Source: Mastigamoeba balamuthi (lineage: Eukaryota; Evosea; Mastigamoebida; Mastigamoebidae). Taken from it: DNA of 64,000 nt. This document shows positions 33,201 to 44,070 of the stretch, piece by piece; the first letter of the stretch is position 1; the number at the start of each line of letters is the position of its first letter. Location: assembly GCA_902651635.1 (NCBI GenBank), contig CACRSC010000273.1, positions 86,145-150,144 of the forward strand, in the 5' to 3' direction. Both the position numbers and the translations under genes were made by a program. The notes beneath the pieces are model-generated. The model was not told the DNA's origin and ran no database searches. It worked only from the letters and a program-made list of their open reading frames with translations.

Positions 33201-33720
33201 CGTTGCAGTGGCCGCGGTCGCCGCTGCTCCGGCGCCGGCGCCTGCCCCGGTTGCCGCGCACAAGGACGAGGAGAGCAGCTCCGAGTCGTCGTCGTCGTCT
33301 TCGGACTCCGAGTCGGAGGACGAGAAGCCCAAGGTCGCCGCTGCCGTCGCCGCCACCGCGGTCGCTGTCGCCGCCACAGCCGCTGTCGCCGCGGCTGCGT
33401 GCGAGTCGGAGGAGTCGGAGGACGAGAGGCCCTCGGTGGCCAAGTCCGCTGCCCCTGTCGCTGCCGCCCCTGCCGCTGCTGCTGCCGCCGCCGCAGCGCC
33501 CGCCAAGAAGGAGGAGACCTCGGAGGACGAGAGCTCGTCTGAGAGCTCGTCCGAGTCTGAGAGCGAGGAGTCTTCGGAGGAGAGCAGCTCCGAGGAGAGC
33601 GAGAGCTCGGAGGACTCGGAGTCGGAGTCTGACTCGGACTCTGACTCGGGGTCGGACAGCGAGAGCGAGAGCGAGAGCATGAGCAGGAGCGACAGTGACA
33701 GCGAGAGCGAGTCGGACTGA
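30211..33720 (+). CDS. Bubblegum-type acyl-CoA synthetase homologue with eroded active-site motifs and Ser/Glu-Ala/Lys tails
   Basis: Exons 30211-30675, 30790-30878, 30976-31648 and 31756-33720 give 1063 residues. Residues about 1-155 are low complexity (a 17-Ser run, then Ala/Pro/Lys/Glu). The central 550 residues follow long-chain (ACSBG) acyl-CoA synthetases: VTWGEYRTKALEVARAI, GNCPQWFYAHTGAILAGAV, KPTVFFGVPRVWDKF, KLIYSKVREDLGLENARFLG and GTVGVPVNKL. Canonical motifs have changed, however: the YTSGTTGxPKG ATP loop is YTASGANGEFRG, TGDLG is TGWTG and GRxKEL is GRKRAV. The C-terminal 300 residues alternate acidic Ser clusters with Ala/Pro/Lys blocks, like Nopp140/NOLC1. Ligation activity is therefore doubtful. 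The tails resemble heavily CK2-phosphorylated scaffolds. AT-rich DNA just before 30211 supports this start. Confidence 0.8.
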
Positions 33721-34067
33721 GCGCATGCCACTGACTGTTCTCCAAACACAACAACACCGCCGGGGGTTGCATTAACCCTCCTCCCTTAAAGAGAACACGA
33801 AATACAAATCACACGCACTTCTCTGTCACCGCAGGACACCACCCGGCAATGCACCAAGCTCTGAACATCAAAGAACGAGCCAACTCATTCGCGCTCGGCC
33901 TGGGACGTGGACACGGGGCACCGCGCTGGGGTGTGTAAAAATTGCTTTGCTTAGATCTCTGTTCCTCACCGAGAGATACCTCGCCCGGGGGAATCTCATT
34001 GTTTTTTTCTCTTGCGCGCGGTCGCGCTCCATTGTCCTTTTGGCGGCGGCGCGCGTGCAGAGAGAGA
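33721..34067. other. Intergenic spacer
   Basis: It holds the 3' UTR of the ACS-like gene and the promoter of the cyclin gene. No other feature is seen. Confidence 0.5.
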
Positions 34068-36358
34068 ATGCCGAACTGGTACTTCACCAAGCAGGAGCTC
34101 GACGCGTGGACGCCGCCCGGCGAGCTGTCGAAGCGCATGGAGGCCTGCTCGTGGATCCAGGACACAGGCGTCAAGCTCCAAATGTTGTCACTTCTCTCTC
34201 CCCCCCACCCCCACCCTTTTCTCCCACCGCGTTTTAAAGACCACCGCGCCGGTTCTCGGCGCGCGGAACTGACGGGGAGCGCCGCCGCGCAGGCCGCAGC
34301 TGACGATCGCCACGGCCATGGTGTTCTTCCACCGGTTCTACACGCGAAACTCCGTCGCCGAGCACGACCGATGGGTATTTTTGTCCCCCAAAAAACACGA
34401 CACAGTTGGTGGGGCCAAAGGCGGCGAGGTGCACGCGTGCTGACGCCCCCGCCTCCGCTCCCCGTCCCCCCTCCGCGCAGGTCACAGCGACCACGGCGCT
34501 GTTCCTCGCGGGCAAGGTGGAGGAGAACCCGCAGAAGCTGCGCAACGTGCTCGCGGTGTCGTACGAGCTCGCGTACAGGCGCCAGCTGGTCCCCGACAGC
34601 CCCGAGTTCATCCGCCTGCGCGAGCGCATCCTCACGTGCGGCCCCCACGCCGGCACCCACATGCGTGCTGTGTCTGGGCGCGGGCGGGTCACTGTTTCGG
34701 AGTTTTCCCTCAGCCCCGGCTGCTCGTCATCCCGGTCTCTCGGGTTTTGCCAACTGCACTAAAGAGCAGCAAGTCATCCGGAGATTCTGCAAAGCCGGGG
34801 ATTCTCGTAGAAGATTTCTGATTACATCTCGCTGGAAGAATCTTTTCCCCCTCCTTCCATACATCAGCACAGCCTCTCATATTTTCCCGCCTTCTGACGC
34901 CGTCGCGCAGCTTTGAGCAGACGCTGCTGCACCACCTGGCGTTTGACCTGACGGTGCAGCACCCCTACAAGTTCCTGCTCAAGTTTGTGCGGCTGGTGGA
35001 CGGCAACAGCAACCTCGCGCAGGTCTGCTGGAACTTTGTCAACGACAGCATGCGCACCACGCTCTGCCTGCGGTTCCGCCCGCACGTCATCGCCGCGGGG
35101 GCGCTGTACCTCGGGTCCAAGTTCCTCAAGCAGCAGCTGGCCGTGCCCGGCGACCCGCGCCCCTGGTGGGAGGTCCTCGAGGTCGCTGTGGCCGACCTGG
35201 AGGAGACCACTAAGGTGCCCTCGGACACCCTTGCTCCCAGCCCTCCTCCCTCCTCGCCCCCTCTGCTCCTCCCCTTTCCCCCCCTGCCCTCTTTAGAGCA
35301 CCACCGGTGTTGACGCACACTGCTGCTCCCGCGCGGCGTAGTGCATACTGGACCTGTACAACAAGCCACAGCCCGCACAGCAGCAGGCACAGTCGCCGGC
35401 ACGGCAGCAGCAGCAGCAGACAAGCTCTGCGGGGTCGCCGCAGACCACACAGCAGGAGCCCCAGCCCTCCACAGCGTCGCAGGACTCGAGGAAGCCGCCT
35501 GCGGACCAGAAGCAGCCCCCGTCCTCGTCCTCCGCGACGGCACAGCAGCAGCAGCCCCAACAGTCCCAGCAGCAGGCGCCGAGCTCTGCGCAGGGGCAGC
35601 AGCAGCAGCCGCAGCCGCAGCCGCAGAAGAGGGAGTCGAGCGGCGAGAGGGCGTCGGAGAGGCCGGGGTCGCCCAGCAAGTACAAACGACGAGCTGCCGA
35701 CGACCAGCTGCCCCCGCCCCCCCAGGCGGCGTCGGACCACCACAGACCCTCCGCCGGCGCAGCGCCCGGGGCAGCGGCGTCGGCGGCAGCAGCGCCGGCA
35801 ACGGCGGCAGCGGTGCCCGCAGCAGCGCCGTCGAACAGCGGCAGCAGCAACAGCAGCAGCGCAGGCCACCGCCACATAGAGACGTCGACGAGCCCGCAGA
35901 GGGGGCCCGACGGGCAGCCGGCGCCGCCCACGGACGCGCAGAAGGCGGCTGCGCGCGGGGAGAGCTACGAGCGGTACCGCCAGCGCGAGAGGGAGCGCGA
36001 GCGGGAGCGGCGCGACAGGGACCGCGACAGGGAGGGCCGCGACAGGGAGGGCCGCGACAGGGAGGGCCGCGACAGAGAGCGCGACCGCGACAGGGACCGC
36101 GACCGCAGCCGGGAGCGCGACAGGGAGAGGCCCAGAGACGACCGCGACCGCGAGAGGGAGCGAGACAGGGAGCGGGAGCGCGACAGGGACAAGGAGAGGG
36201 AGAAGGACAGGCACACGGACGCCGCAGCTGCGGCAACTCCGGCGGCACCGGCGGGGGCTGCAGGCGGGACGACCGCAGCGGCCGCCGGGGCTTCGCAGGC
36301 TGGCGGGGCGGATAGGCACCAGCCGCCGCCGTCGGGCCGCTACCACCCGTACAAGTGA
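34068..36358 (+). CDS. Cyclin K/T-type transcriptional cyclin with Arg-Asp repeat tail
   Basis: A partner of a CDK9 or CDK12-type kinase that phosphorylates the RNA polymerase II tail. Exons 34068-34183, 34293-34374, 34481-34635, 34911-35214 and 35342-36358 give 557 residues. Cyclin boxes: WYFTKQELDAWTPPGEL, IQDTGVKLQM, TIATAMVFFHRFYTRNS, TATTALFLAGKVEENPQKLR, HHLAFDLTVQHPYKFLLKFV and WNFVNDSMRTTLCLRF, then ILDLYNK. These match cyclin K/T (IQDVG, YFHRFY, FLAGKVEETPKK, HPYQFLLKY, FVNDSLCTTLSL). The tail has poly-Gln, a Pro/Ala region and an RD/RE-repeat region (about 36000-36210) with three near-identical 15-nt units. Cyclin L also carries RS-type tails but differs in the box. Charged repeat tails commonly drive nuclear condensates. 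Confidence 0.88.
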
Positions 36359-36812
36359 GGGCCGGTGGGCGTCAGTCCCTCCCCCATGCCCCGTGTACGC
36401 GCTCGGGGGGGCCCCCTCCTCCCTCGTCGCGGAGCCCTCCTGGGCTCCCTGCGACCGCCTCGCTCCTCGCCGGTATTTGCACCCCACACAGTGGCCACAC
36501 ACCCGCCCGTTCCCACGACTCCCACCCTTCTGCCCATCGCCTCAACCCGCCACACGTTTGTTTCTCCCGCCCTCGCGTACGTCTGTCTGCTATTTTTCCC
36601 TGGCGTCTTCCGAGTACCCTGTTTCTTAGTTTAATGCCGATTGCGATCTTCGAGACGGACCTTGGAGTACGGGCACAGTCAGCTTGTGAGCTTGTGCTCA
36701 CAGACAATCGGAAGTGGGTCAACACTCGACAGAAAGCAAGATACACAGTGCATTTTTCGTGCAGGATCTTTTGTGGGCTTGCGGGTCTGCTGACTTGCCA
36801 GACTCCACTGCA
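36359..36812. other. Intergenic spacer
   Basis: It lies between the cyclin K/T and START genes. Pyrimidine-rich, with no supported gene. Confidence 0.45.
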
Positions 36813-37693
36813 ATGGACAAGCGGAGCGAGTACGAGCGCCTCCTGGAGGAGACGCACGCGGCGGTGGCGCCCCTGCTGCCCCCCACGACCGATGCCGACT
36901 TCGGGTCGGTCGGGTGGAAGCACGTGCACTCGGACGCAGCGGCCGGCGTCTCGGTGTGGACCCGCCCCTCGCCTGTTTCGCGTGTCGCCATGTTCGCTGC
37001 CCGCACGCACGTCAGGACGCTCAGCGCCAGGGACTTTGTCGTGAGGGCGCTGGTGGGCAACGAGCTGCGCGACCAGTGGAACCCGATGTTCAAGGACTGC
37101 GACACGGTCGACTCGTGGGAGGCACGTCTTCCCTGCGCACACAACTGCTCCTCCAGCCAGTCAGCCTCTGTGGGGGTTGGGTGGGTGGGGGGGTGATTCC
37201 TCTACTGCCTCTTTAGAAGGGGTCGTCCATCCCATCTGGGCTGACGTACGTGGATCGCAGGGCACGGGCGAGCACACCAAGTCCATGCTGCTCGTGCACG
37301 AGCGCATGCACAGCGCTGTCGGCGGCGTGGTCGGCCAGAGGGACTACGTGAAGCTGCTCTCGCACTACCAGGCCCCCGGGGGCGCCTGGTGCCTCCTGTA
37401 CCACAGCGTGGACGACGAGCGGGTGCCCCAGGAGAAGGGCTTCGTCCGCGGGTTCGCCAACGCCTCGGGCACGCGCGCGACGCCCGTCGAGGGGGCGCCT
37501 GGCGAGTGCATTGTCGACGCTGTCATCCACACGGACCCCTGCGGGTGGATCCCCGCCTGGGCCATCACCAAGGTTCGCTCGCTCGCTCGGGGGCCATCCA
37601 CCCACGCACGCTCACCGCTGCCGTCGCCAGGGGGTCTCTGGCGAGCTTGCCAACTTCTTCAAGGGCATCAACGAGGCTTTCGCACCCAAGTAG
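36813..37693 (+). CDS. START-domain lipid-binding protein
   Basis: START domains hold a single lipid (sterol, phospholipid or ceramide) in a hydrophobic tunnel for transfer or sensing. Exons 36813-37121, 37261-37572 and 37631-37693 make 227 residues, almost all START domain. Signature blocks: VRALVGNELRDQWNPMFKDC (compare the ...EWDP... strand), then VVGQRDYVKLLSHY (family: VGPRDFV), VPQEKGFVRGFANASG (family: MPEQKGVIRAE) and GWIPAWAITK before the final helix (ELANFFKGINEAF). The first intron seems to begin with GC (GAG|GCACGT); no GT donor keeps the frame. No membrane or PH domain is present, so a soluble cytosolic carrier of the STARD4/PCTP size class is likely. The lipid cannot be told from sequence. 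Confidence 0.83.
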
Positions 37694-38220
37694 CTCTCGC
37701 ACTGCAGCCGCATTCAGCCACTGTAGACGACGTACTACACATGCTATTCCAGGACAGAAGTGGCGGGAGGCTTCGGGCGGGACGCGTCCGGGGAATGCCG
37801 GGGGGCGCAGCGTGGCTTGGCTTTGAAGACACCAGCTGCTGCCATAGAGTTGCTTCCTCCAGCTTCCCTCCACTGACCGGCACTACCACTCACGACGTTT
37901 GCCACAAAGGTTCTTTTCTTTCCTGCGCTTTGCGGTAACGTCATACGTCTTGCTACAAAAGGACCGCCATCGTTGGGCTGAATCCTGACTTCGGCCATCG
38001 CCAGGTTTCACTCTCGGAGGCCTTTCAGCTCATTGCTGACACACATGCACACACGGAGCCTCCCATATGTGCTCGCCAGCCTCTTCATGGACTTCACATC
38101 ACCTCTGCACACTTGCAGTACCGGCTCGGGCGTGTGGGAAACGCGACTACGTACATTGCAAGGAGACATGTAAGCTGAGTGTTGCTAAATACTGTCGGAC
38201 ATCCGAACTTGCTCAAAGTC
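37694..38220. other. Convergent intergenic region
   Basis: It lies between the 3' ends of the START and villin-like genes. No gene, repeat or RNA is supported. Confidence 0.5.
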
Positions 38221-41200
38221 TTAGAAGAGTCCGACAGACTTCTTCAACGGAAGGCGCTTCCACTCGGGCATCTCCGCGAAGGCGGCCGGCGTCATTCCGA
38301 ACACGCGCTCGAACTCGTCGTCCTTGAGCCAGCGCTCCAAGTTGGCCCTGTCCACGTGCTCTGGCAGACTCTTACGGTCCTTGAGCTCCTCGAGCGTGTA
38401 CTTCTGGCTGTACTGATGCATGAGCTCTACCGCGTTGGTCGCGCTCTGGGACAACACCGTAGACGGCCCGCCCGGCAGCCGCCACCCGTGGAAGTACGAG
38501 GTGAACAGCAGGGGCTCTGACCCGTCCGATATCTGGAAGACCTCGACCTTGCGGCCGTGCTCTGCTTCCATGACGAACCTCGCGTAGTCCGTCCCCGTCT
38601 CCACGGCGATCTTGCGGTACTTGTCCTTGGTCTTGGCCCCCGTCCAGATGAAGACGGTGCTGAACAAGTCGAAGAGTATCATCGCATCGGGCTTGAGGTC
38701 CTGCTGCGTGAACCTCCACAGAGGCTCGGCCCCGAGCACCCCCGTGCGCGTCGTGAAAACGAACGCTTTGGGCGTCCACGAGGGGTTGACCAGCGACGGG
38801 CTGGCGTACTCCGCAGTCCCTCCAACAGCGCCCCAGAACTCCTCTGGCTCCGATCCCTCGACAACGACCCTCACAGGGCCATTTGCTTCCTGCAGGCAGA
38901 GCAGTGAGAAGAGGCAAGATCGATGTGCTCGCAATACCCCTGTGAGCTGGCGGGCGACATCTTGGGCAAAGGTAAGTGGGTAGTCCCTGCAATTGGACCC
39001 CCTCCAGACGAAGCTCGCTCCCTGAATCAGGACAACGAAGCAGTCCCTCGTGTTCAGACTCTTTGCCGACTGTTTCAGCGATGGCAGTCAGTAAGGACCC
39101 AATGTGCACTACGACCGTACCACAGCGATCTCTATCGCGGTCGTGTTGGACGCGTCGACACCGCGGACGTGGTACATCCGTACTGGGGTTGCAGGATCCC
39201 CTTCATGCCCACTGTGCACTACAACGTGCCCCAGTAGCTTGCAGAAGTGCGGGGTCTCGTAGCTCTGCATCAGGCGTACCTGCTGGGCTCCAGGGCACTT
39301 CTTGGCCATACTCAGCACGATGGCTGCCGCGGTGCCCTGGTCGATCTTGGGCGAGTCCACGCCCTGCCAGAAGTAGATCATGTACGAGCGGGCACTTATG
39401 CCCCCCAGGAGGTTGTACGAGAACAGGATAATGTACGAGTGCCCGCTGTGGAACTGCCCGTACCTCTCCTTGGGCACCTCGACCTTCTCCAGCCCCTTGA
39501 CCCTCCACACCTCTGTAAGGCCCACGAGCGACTCCTCGGCGTTGGACCAGCTAGCATCGGGAGGCCTCAGGGCGACCATCTTGGCCACATCAATGCGGTC
39601 CTGCTTCTTCGACTCGGCGATGTTGCTGATGTACTTCGTCGGGCCCAGCGTGGCGTCGTCTGGCCAGTTCGCGAACTTCTCCGTGAAGAGGAAGGGCTCC
39701 GCTCCTTGGTTGCAACGTACCACCTCTGCGAACTCGGGTCTTCCGGGACCGATTTCAGTCGAGAGCTGCGCACGTAGGGTCCTCACCTCGGGAGAGACTG
39801 AAACAGGTCCTGGGCTGCCGACGTAGCCAGGGAGCGCCGCTCAGGGGGTGCGTTCTTGCCAATCCACGCGTATATCTCCGAGCCGCAGTCGAGGATGTAG
39901 CACTCGGACGTCTCGAGCATCTCTCTAACGAGCTTCCCGCTGATATGCTGAAGCTCGGAGCCCTCACCGCGCACCCAGAGCAGCCGGCACGAGTTCTCCC
40001 GCTGCGCCTCGAGCTGCGCGCTCTCCTCCTCGCTTCTGGCGGGGCTTACGGGGCCCTTGCCCCCGAGCTCCTTCCACAGCACGTAGGCCTCGTCGGGCTC
40101 CTGCTTCTCGTTTTCGTCTACGACGACGACCTTAGCGCGGCATCCGCGCGTGCGATTGATCTTGGCGAGAATGTCCACAGCCTTGCTGCGCTCGAGGCGG
40201 TTGCACTTGAACCCGTTCCATTGCACCAGCACGTCCCCGGCATCGAGAATGAACACGGCGTCGCTGTGCAGACTCTCCCTGCGCGTCGCCACGAGCCACG
40301 CGCGGACGCGCCTCCGTCCGATGAGCTCTATCAGCCGTGGGGCCATCCGCGGCTGCTCCTGCGGCGGCGGAGGGGAAACGCTGGCCTTTTTGAGCGCAGC
40401 TTCGGCTGCTGCCCGTGGAAGCTGCGAAGCAATGCGCTCTGCGGTCTGCTCCCTGCTGGCTTCCGCGCACTTCCTCTCGAGCTCGGAAGCAACTGCTGCT
40501 GCGCTGTGCGTTGTAGTTGGCGCCCGGCGTGCTGGGCCCTTCTTGCGCGACGAGCGCTTCCTGCTGTGCTTTGTTGTGGGTGTCGTCTCCTCCTGGACTG
40601 CGGGGGGCGCCTCCTCTGCCACTTCTACCGACTCGCGAGATGGCCCGTCCTCTGCATGTGGTTCTTCCTGTATGCTGGGTTCCTCCGAAACCTCCTCCTG
40701 CTCTGTCCCGGGCTCCACAACCACGGCCGGGGGCTCCGCAGACGGTGTTTGCTGGGGAGAGTCAATGCCAACGGGGATCCTGATGGGCTCGACAATGGCG
40801 GCTGCGGGATGCTCCTCGCTGAGCTCAGAGTCGCGCTTCCTCTGGGAGTCCTCGAGGCTCTGCTTCAGCCCCGCAATCTCTCCCTTGAGCGACGCGTTGA
40901 GCGCCGTCAACCGGGCGACCTCCTTCTCGAGCAGGGTCGCCTTGCTCACCTCGACCTTGCGCAGGTCCGAGGAGCGCCTTCGGTGCTTCTGCTCGGTGGC
41001 AGTGGCCTCGAACTGCTTCGAGAGCGCCTCCTGCAGCGACACGCAGCGTGCAGCGAGCTTGGCGTTCTCGCTACGCAGGTTGTCGACCTCCTTGAACGCC
41101 TGGACGCTCATCTCCGAGATACCGACGGTGTGCTCTGCCCTGTCGCGAAGCTTCACCTCCTCGGAGAGCTCGATTACCTGCGCCTGGAGTTCCTCGATTT

Positions 41201-42696
41201 GCTGCGCGAGCGATCTGCTCTGCTCCTCTGGGCGGGAATCTTGTCAGTTGATTGCCTCATCCCCTTCACAGCGGGCAAGGCACCTGCTCTCTCCGCCGCC
41301 TCTCTGGATTCGGCCGCATGCTCTTGCAGGCTCTGGCACTGGAGAGTGAGCACCCTCCTGTCTTCCTCCGCCTCTCTGAGCTGTCCAGTGCGAGTCATAC
41401 ACTTCATCAGTGCGCATCGGAAGAGTGGGCACACCAGCTTCTCGAAGCGGTTGCTTTCGCCCACGTTCGAGGTCAGGCGGGAGATCCTTGCGTTGGCACT
41501 CGCGAGCTCCTCCTCGAGCCTCTGTTCCCTCGCGGTGCGCTCCGCGATCTCCTTCCTCAGCGCCACCGACGTCTCCTGCAGCGTCGCCATTTCGGCCTCG
41601 AGGTTGCGGATCGCCTGCTGCGCCGCCTCGCCCTCTGCCCTCTCGCCCGCCCGCACCGCGGACTCCTCCGCCCTCACCACCGCAGCCACCCTGCTGTTGT
41701 TCTGCGCCGATCCGGGAACTGCGGGGCCAGGCCCTGCGCCATCACCGACTGTGAAGACGAGAGAGGACTGGGAGGACGAGGGGGCGAGGAGGGTACCCGC
41801 AGGGGACAGAGTCTCGGCCTCAGCTACGACACGCGAGAGCTCCCCGCAGTGCGCCTTGAGCCTGGCGACCTCGGCGCGCAGCTGGCGCATCTCTTCGCGC
41901 GAGGCCTTCGCGGACGCGAGCTCGTCGCGGTCGACGGCCGCTTTGCGGCTCTTGGCGCGCTCGTGCTGCAGGGCGTCCCGCGCGGCGCTCAGCTCGCGCT
42001 CGAGCTCGCCGACCCGCTTCTCCTGCACCGCGCACCTCGCGACGAGGGACCCGTTCTCGGCGACCATGCTCTTGGCGTGCCTGTGCGCCTTTGGGTTTCA
42101 ACCGGCATTAATCGGCAAATCAAATGCAAACTACTCCAATTCAAAAAACAAACGAAAACGGCAATTTCTGAGATGATGATGACAGTGTGATCCCAGGGGC
42201 GTCTTTTCGGCGGCGTTTCCCACACATCCCCAACCGCTTCGTACCGAGTTGCGGGCCCGTTCCTTCTGCGAGAACGCTCTGTCGAGCTTGTCTCTCTCCT
42301 GGCTCTCCTCTCTCAGCTCGCCCCTGAGCCTCTCGATCTGGTCGCCGTCACGGCAGGTAGGATCTGCTCAGCACTGCGCTCTGGAGTATCCCCAGAAGGG
42401 CGTGTATTGCGCACAGCCATCTCCAGCGACCTGATCGACTTCTCCTGCTCGCGGTTTGTCTCCTCGAGCTGGTCTCTCTGCGCGCTCTCGGCCTGGGCCA
42501 GCCAGCCCCAATCCGCAATGGTGGGATATCAAATGCAAGGGGATGAGGCGAAGCAAACGAGACCGGGGAAGGAAGACGTCCGGGAGCGGACCTTGAGGCT
42601 GGCCTGAAGCTGCAGGATCTGGGTGACCAGCTCCTTGCGAGGGGCGTTCTGGAGGCCCGGGACCTCGCCGGCGATCGGGGGCACAAGGCGGATCAT
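38221..42696 (-). CDS. Villin/gelsolin-family actin-binding protein with long N-terminal coiled coil
   Basis: Nine minus-strand exons: 42592-42696, 42415-42492, 42245-42337, 41435-42088, 41284-41380, 39787-41227, 39121-39739, 38938-39069 and 38221-38889. They sum to 1295 residues in one frame. Residues 1 to about 430 are heptad-rich coiled coil. A Glu/Pro/Lys linker follows, then about five gelsolin-like repeats (RVRAWLVATRRESLHSDAVF; NSCRLLWVRG with SECYILDCGSEIYAWIGK; EVWRVKGLEKVEVPKERYG with SYIILFSYN; LNTRDCFVVLIQG; PKAFVFTTRTGVLG). The C-terminus is a villin headpiece (YTLEELKDRKSLPEHVDRAN ... FEMP-type EWKRLPLKKSVGLF end). Animal villins have six repeats and no coiled coil. The headpiece keeps the final basic LKKSVGLF F-actin-binding tail. 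It likely bundles or caps actin as a self-associating oligomer. Confidence 0.88.
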
Positions 42697-42780
42697 GGTG
42701 TCTGGCGAACGAGGAGCGAAGGAAGATGTGATTTCGCGGGATTGCACACGTTGCCGCATTGCGTAATCTCGGCTCGGGCG

Positions 42781-43743
42781 ATGATGAGCACGATGGAACC
42801 CGTCGATTCCGCGTCGGTCCTCTGCGTCTCAGAGCAGGGGTGGAGCGACACCGAGGCCATGGGCGCCACCATCGACTCGTCTCCGACGGATCAGTACGCG
42901 TTTGCCGAGAGGTACCCCAGCTGGGCGAGGGGCCCCTGCGCCGTGGTGACCTACAGAGCCAATGGCGCCGACCACTCGTTCCTCTTTGACTGTGGCTGGA
43001 ACACCGACCACATCAGGGCCAGCCTCGACTCTTACGGCCACCCGGAGAAACGTGCGTGGGGTGGACGCCCTCTCGCCTGGAGGGGCTGACGGGGTGGCTC
43101 GCTTGCAGGCTGCTCGTGGGGCGTCGTCAGCCACGAGCACTGCGACCACTTCTGGGGCATCCCGCTCTTCTCAAAGAGCATCCCGCGCTTCTTCCTGCCG
43201 TGGACTGTCACTAGCAAGGGCCGTCAGCTGCTCTCTGATGCCGGCATCGGCGGGGACCGCGTCTGCTTCGTGGGTGACAACGCGACTCCCAGGTTCTTGG
43301 TCCCCGAGCCAGGAGGCACCCCGCACGTCTGCCTCACGTTCCTCCCCGCGGAGATGCCCCTCGGAGTCAACGGGGAGCTCTGCGCGATGCTCCGCGTGAG
43401 GGGCAAGGGCGTCTTCGTCATCACTGGGTGCTCGCACGCCGGACTGCCGTCAATCATCGGCGCCGCGCGCCAGCTCACTGGGGGCGCCGAGCCAGTCTAC
43501 GCGATCTACGGTGGCCTGCACCTTGACCCACCCAACGACTGGGTCGGAGAGAACGCGGAGAAGAAGGCTGCCGCAGTTGCGAGGACGGATGAGGCCTGGT
43601 CTGCGATTGCAGACGCGAGGGTGCGTAGGGTGGCGTGCAACCACTGCACGGGGAGCGGACCTGCGGCAGTCCTAGCGGAGAGGGGAGCCCAGGCAGGTCT
43701 GTCTGTTGGCTGGGTTCTGTGTGGGTCCACCTGGGAAGTGTGA
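42781..43743 (+). CDS. Metallo-beta-lactamase-fold protein, MJ0301-like (copy 1)
   Basis: Exons 42781-43051 and 43109-43743, with the intron in phase, give about 301 residues. The metal-binding motif is SHEHCDHFWG, followed by GCSHAGLPS, a YGGLHL segment and CNHCTGSGPA. This arrangement matches the MBL-fold family annotated as dihydropterin-ribofuranosylaminobenzene phosphate synthase-like (MJ0301), common in archaea and anaerobes. The true substrate in eukaryotes is unknown. The initial Met could be at 42781 or 42784. It has a tandem paralogue (44071-45054) with the intron at the same site. Its start lies close to that of the villin-like gene (divergent, about 85 nt). Confidence 0.82.
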
Positions 43744-44070
43744 GCCCACGGAATGAGGGCCACCCCTGCCCTCCTCTCCCCAGCTGGCAAAACCCTCTTG
43801 TAGATAGCACTCATGAGCCTGGGTGGGGCGGAGTTCGGTCCCTCAACGATGACGGAGCTATGCTCATCTCCTTGTGTTTCCCCTTGTGTCGCCATACCAC
43901 GTTTCCCCTTTTGGCAACATGAGTCACTGCGTACGTTTCCCGTTTCTCTGAGCGGAACACCGATGCGTGCAAAAAGGACCGGCTAGTCGAACAGGGCCCA
44001 CTTTCTGGGTGATGTCATACCAGATATTGCGAGATCCGAGCAGCCCTTGTACGCAATCTCCGCCATTGGG
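43744..44070. other. Spacer between tandem MBL-fold paralogues
   Basis: It holds the 3' UTR of copy 1 and the promoter of copy 2. No other feature is seen. Confidence 0.5.

Noticed and set aside
31696-33726. Minus-strand open frame of 676 codons
   Set aside because: It is antisense to the ACS-like gene. Its Leu/Arg/Gly composition is the reverse complement of the Ser/Glu/Ala tails, not a real protein.
36000-36210. Tandem repeat array as a separate repeat element
   Set aside because: The near-identical 15-nt units encode the RD-repeat tail of the cyclin K/T gene in frame, so they are part of the coding sequence.
39945-42176. Plus-strand open frame of 743 codons
   Set aside because: It is antisense to the villin-like gene, which has coherent domains and splice sites. 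The plus frame has no motif.
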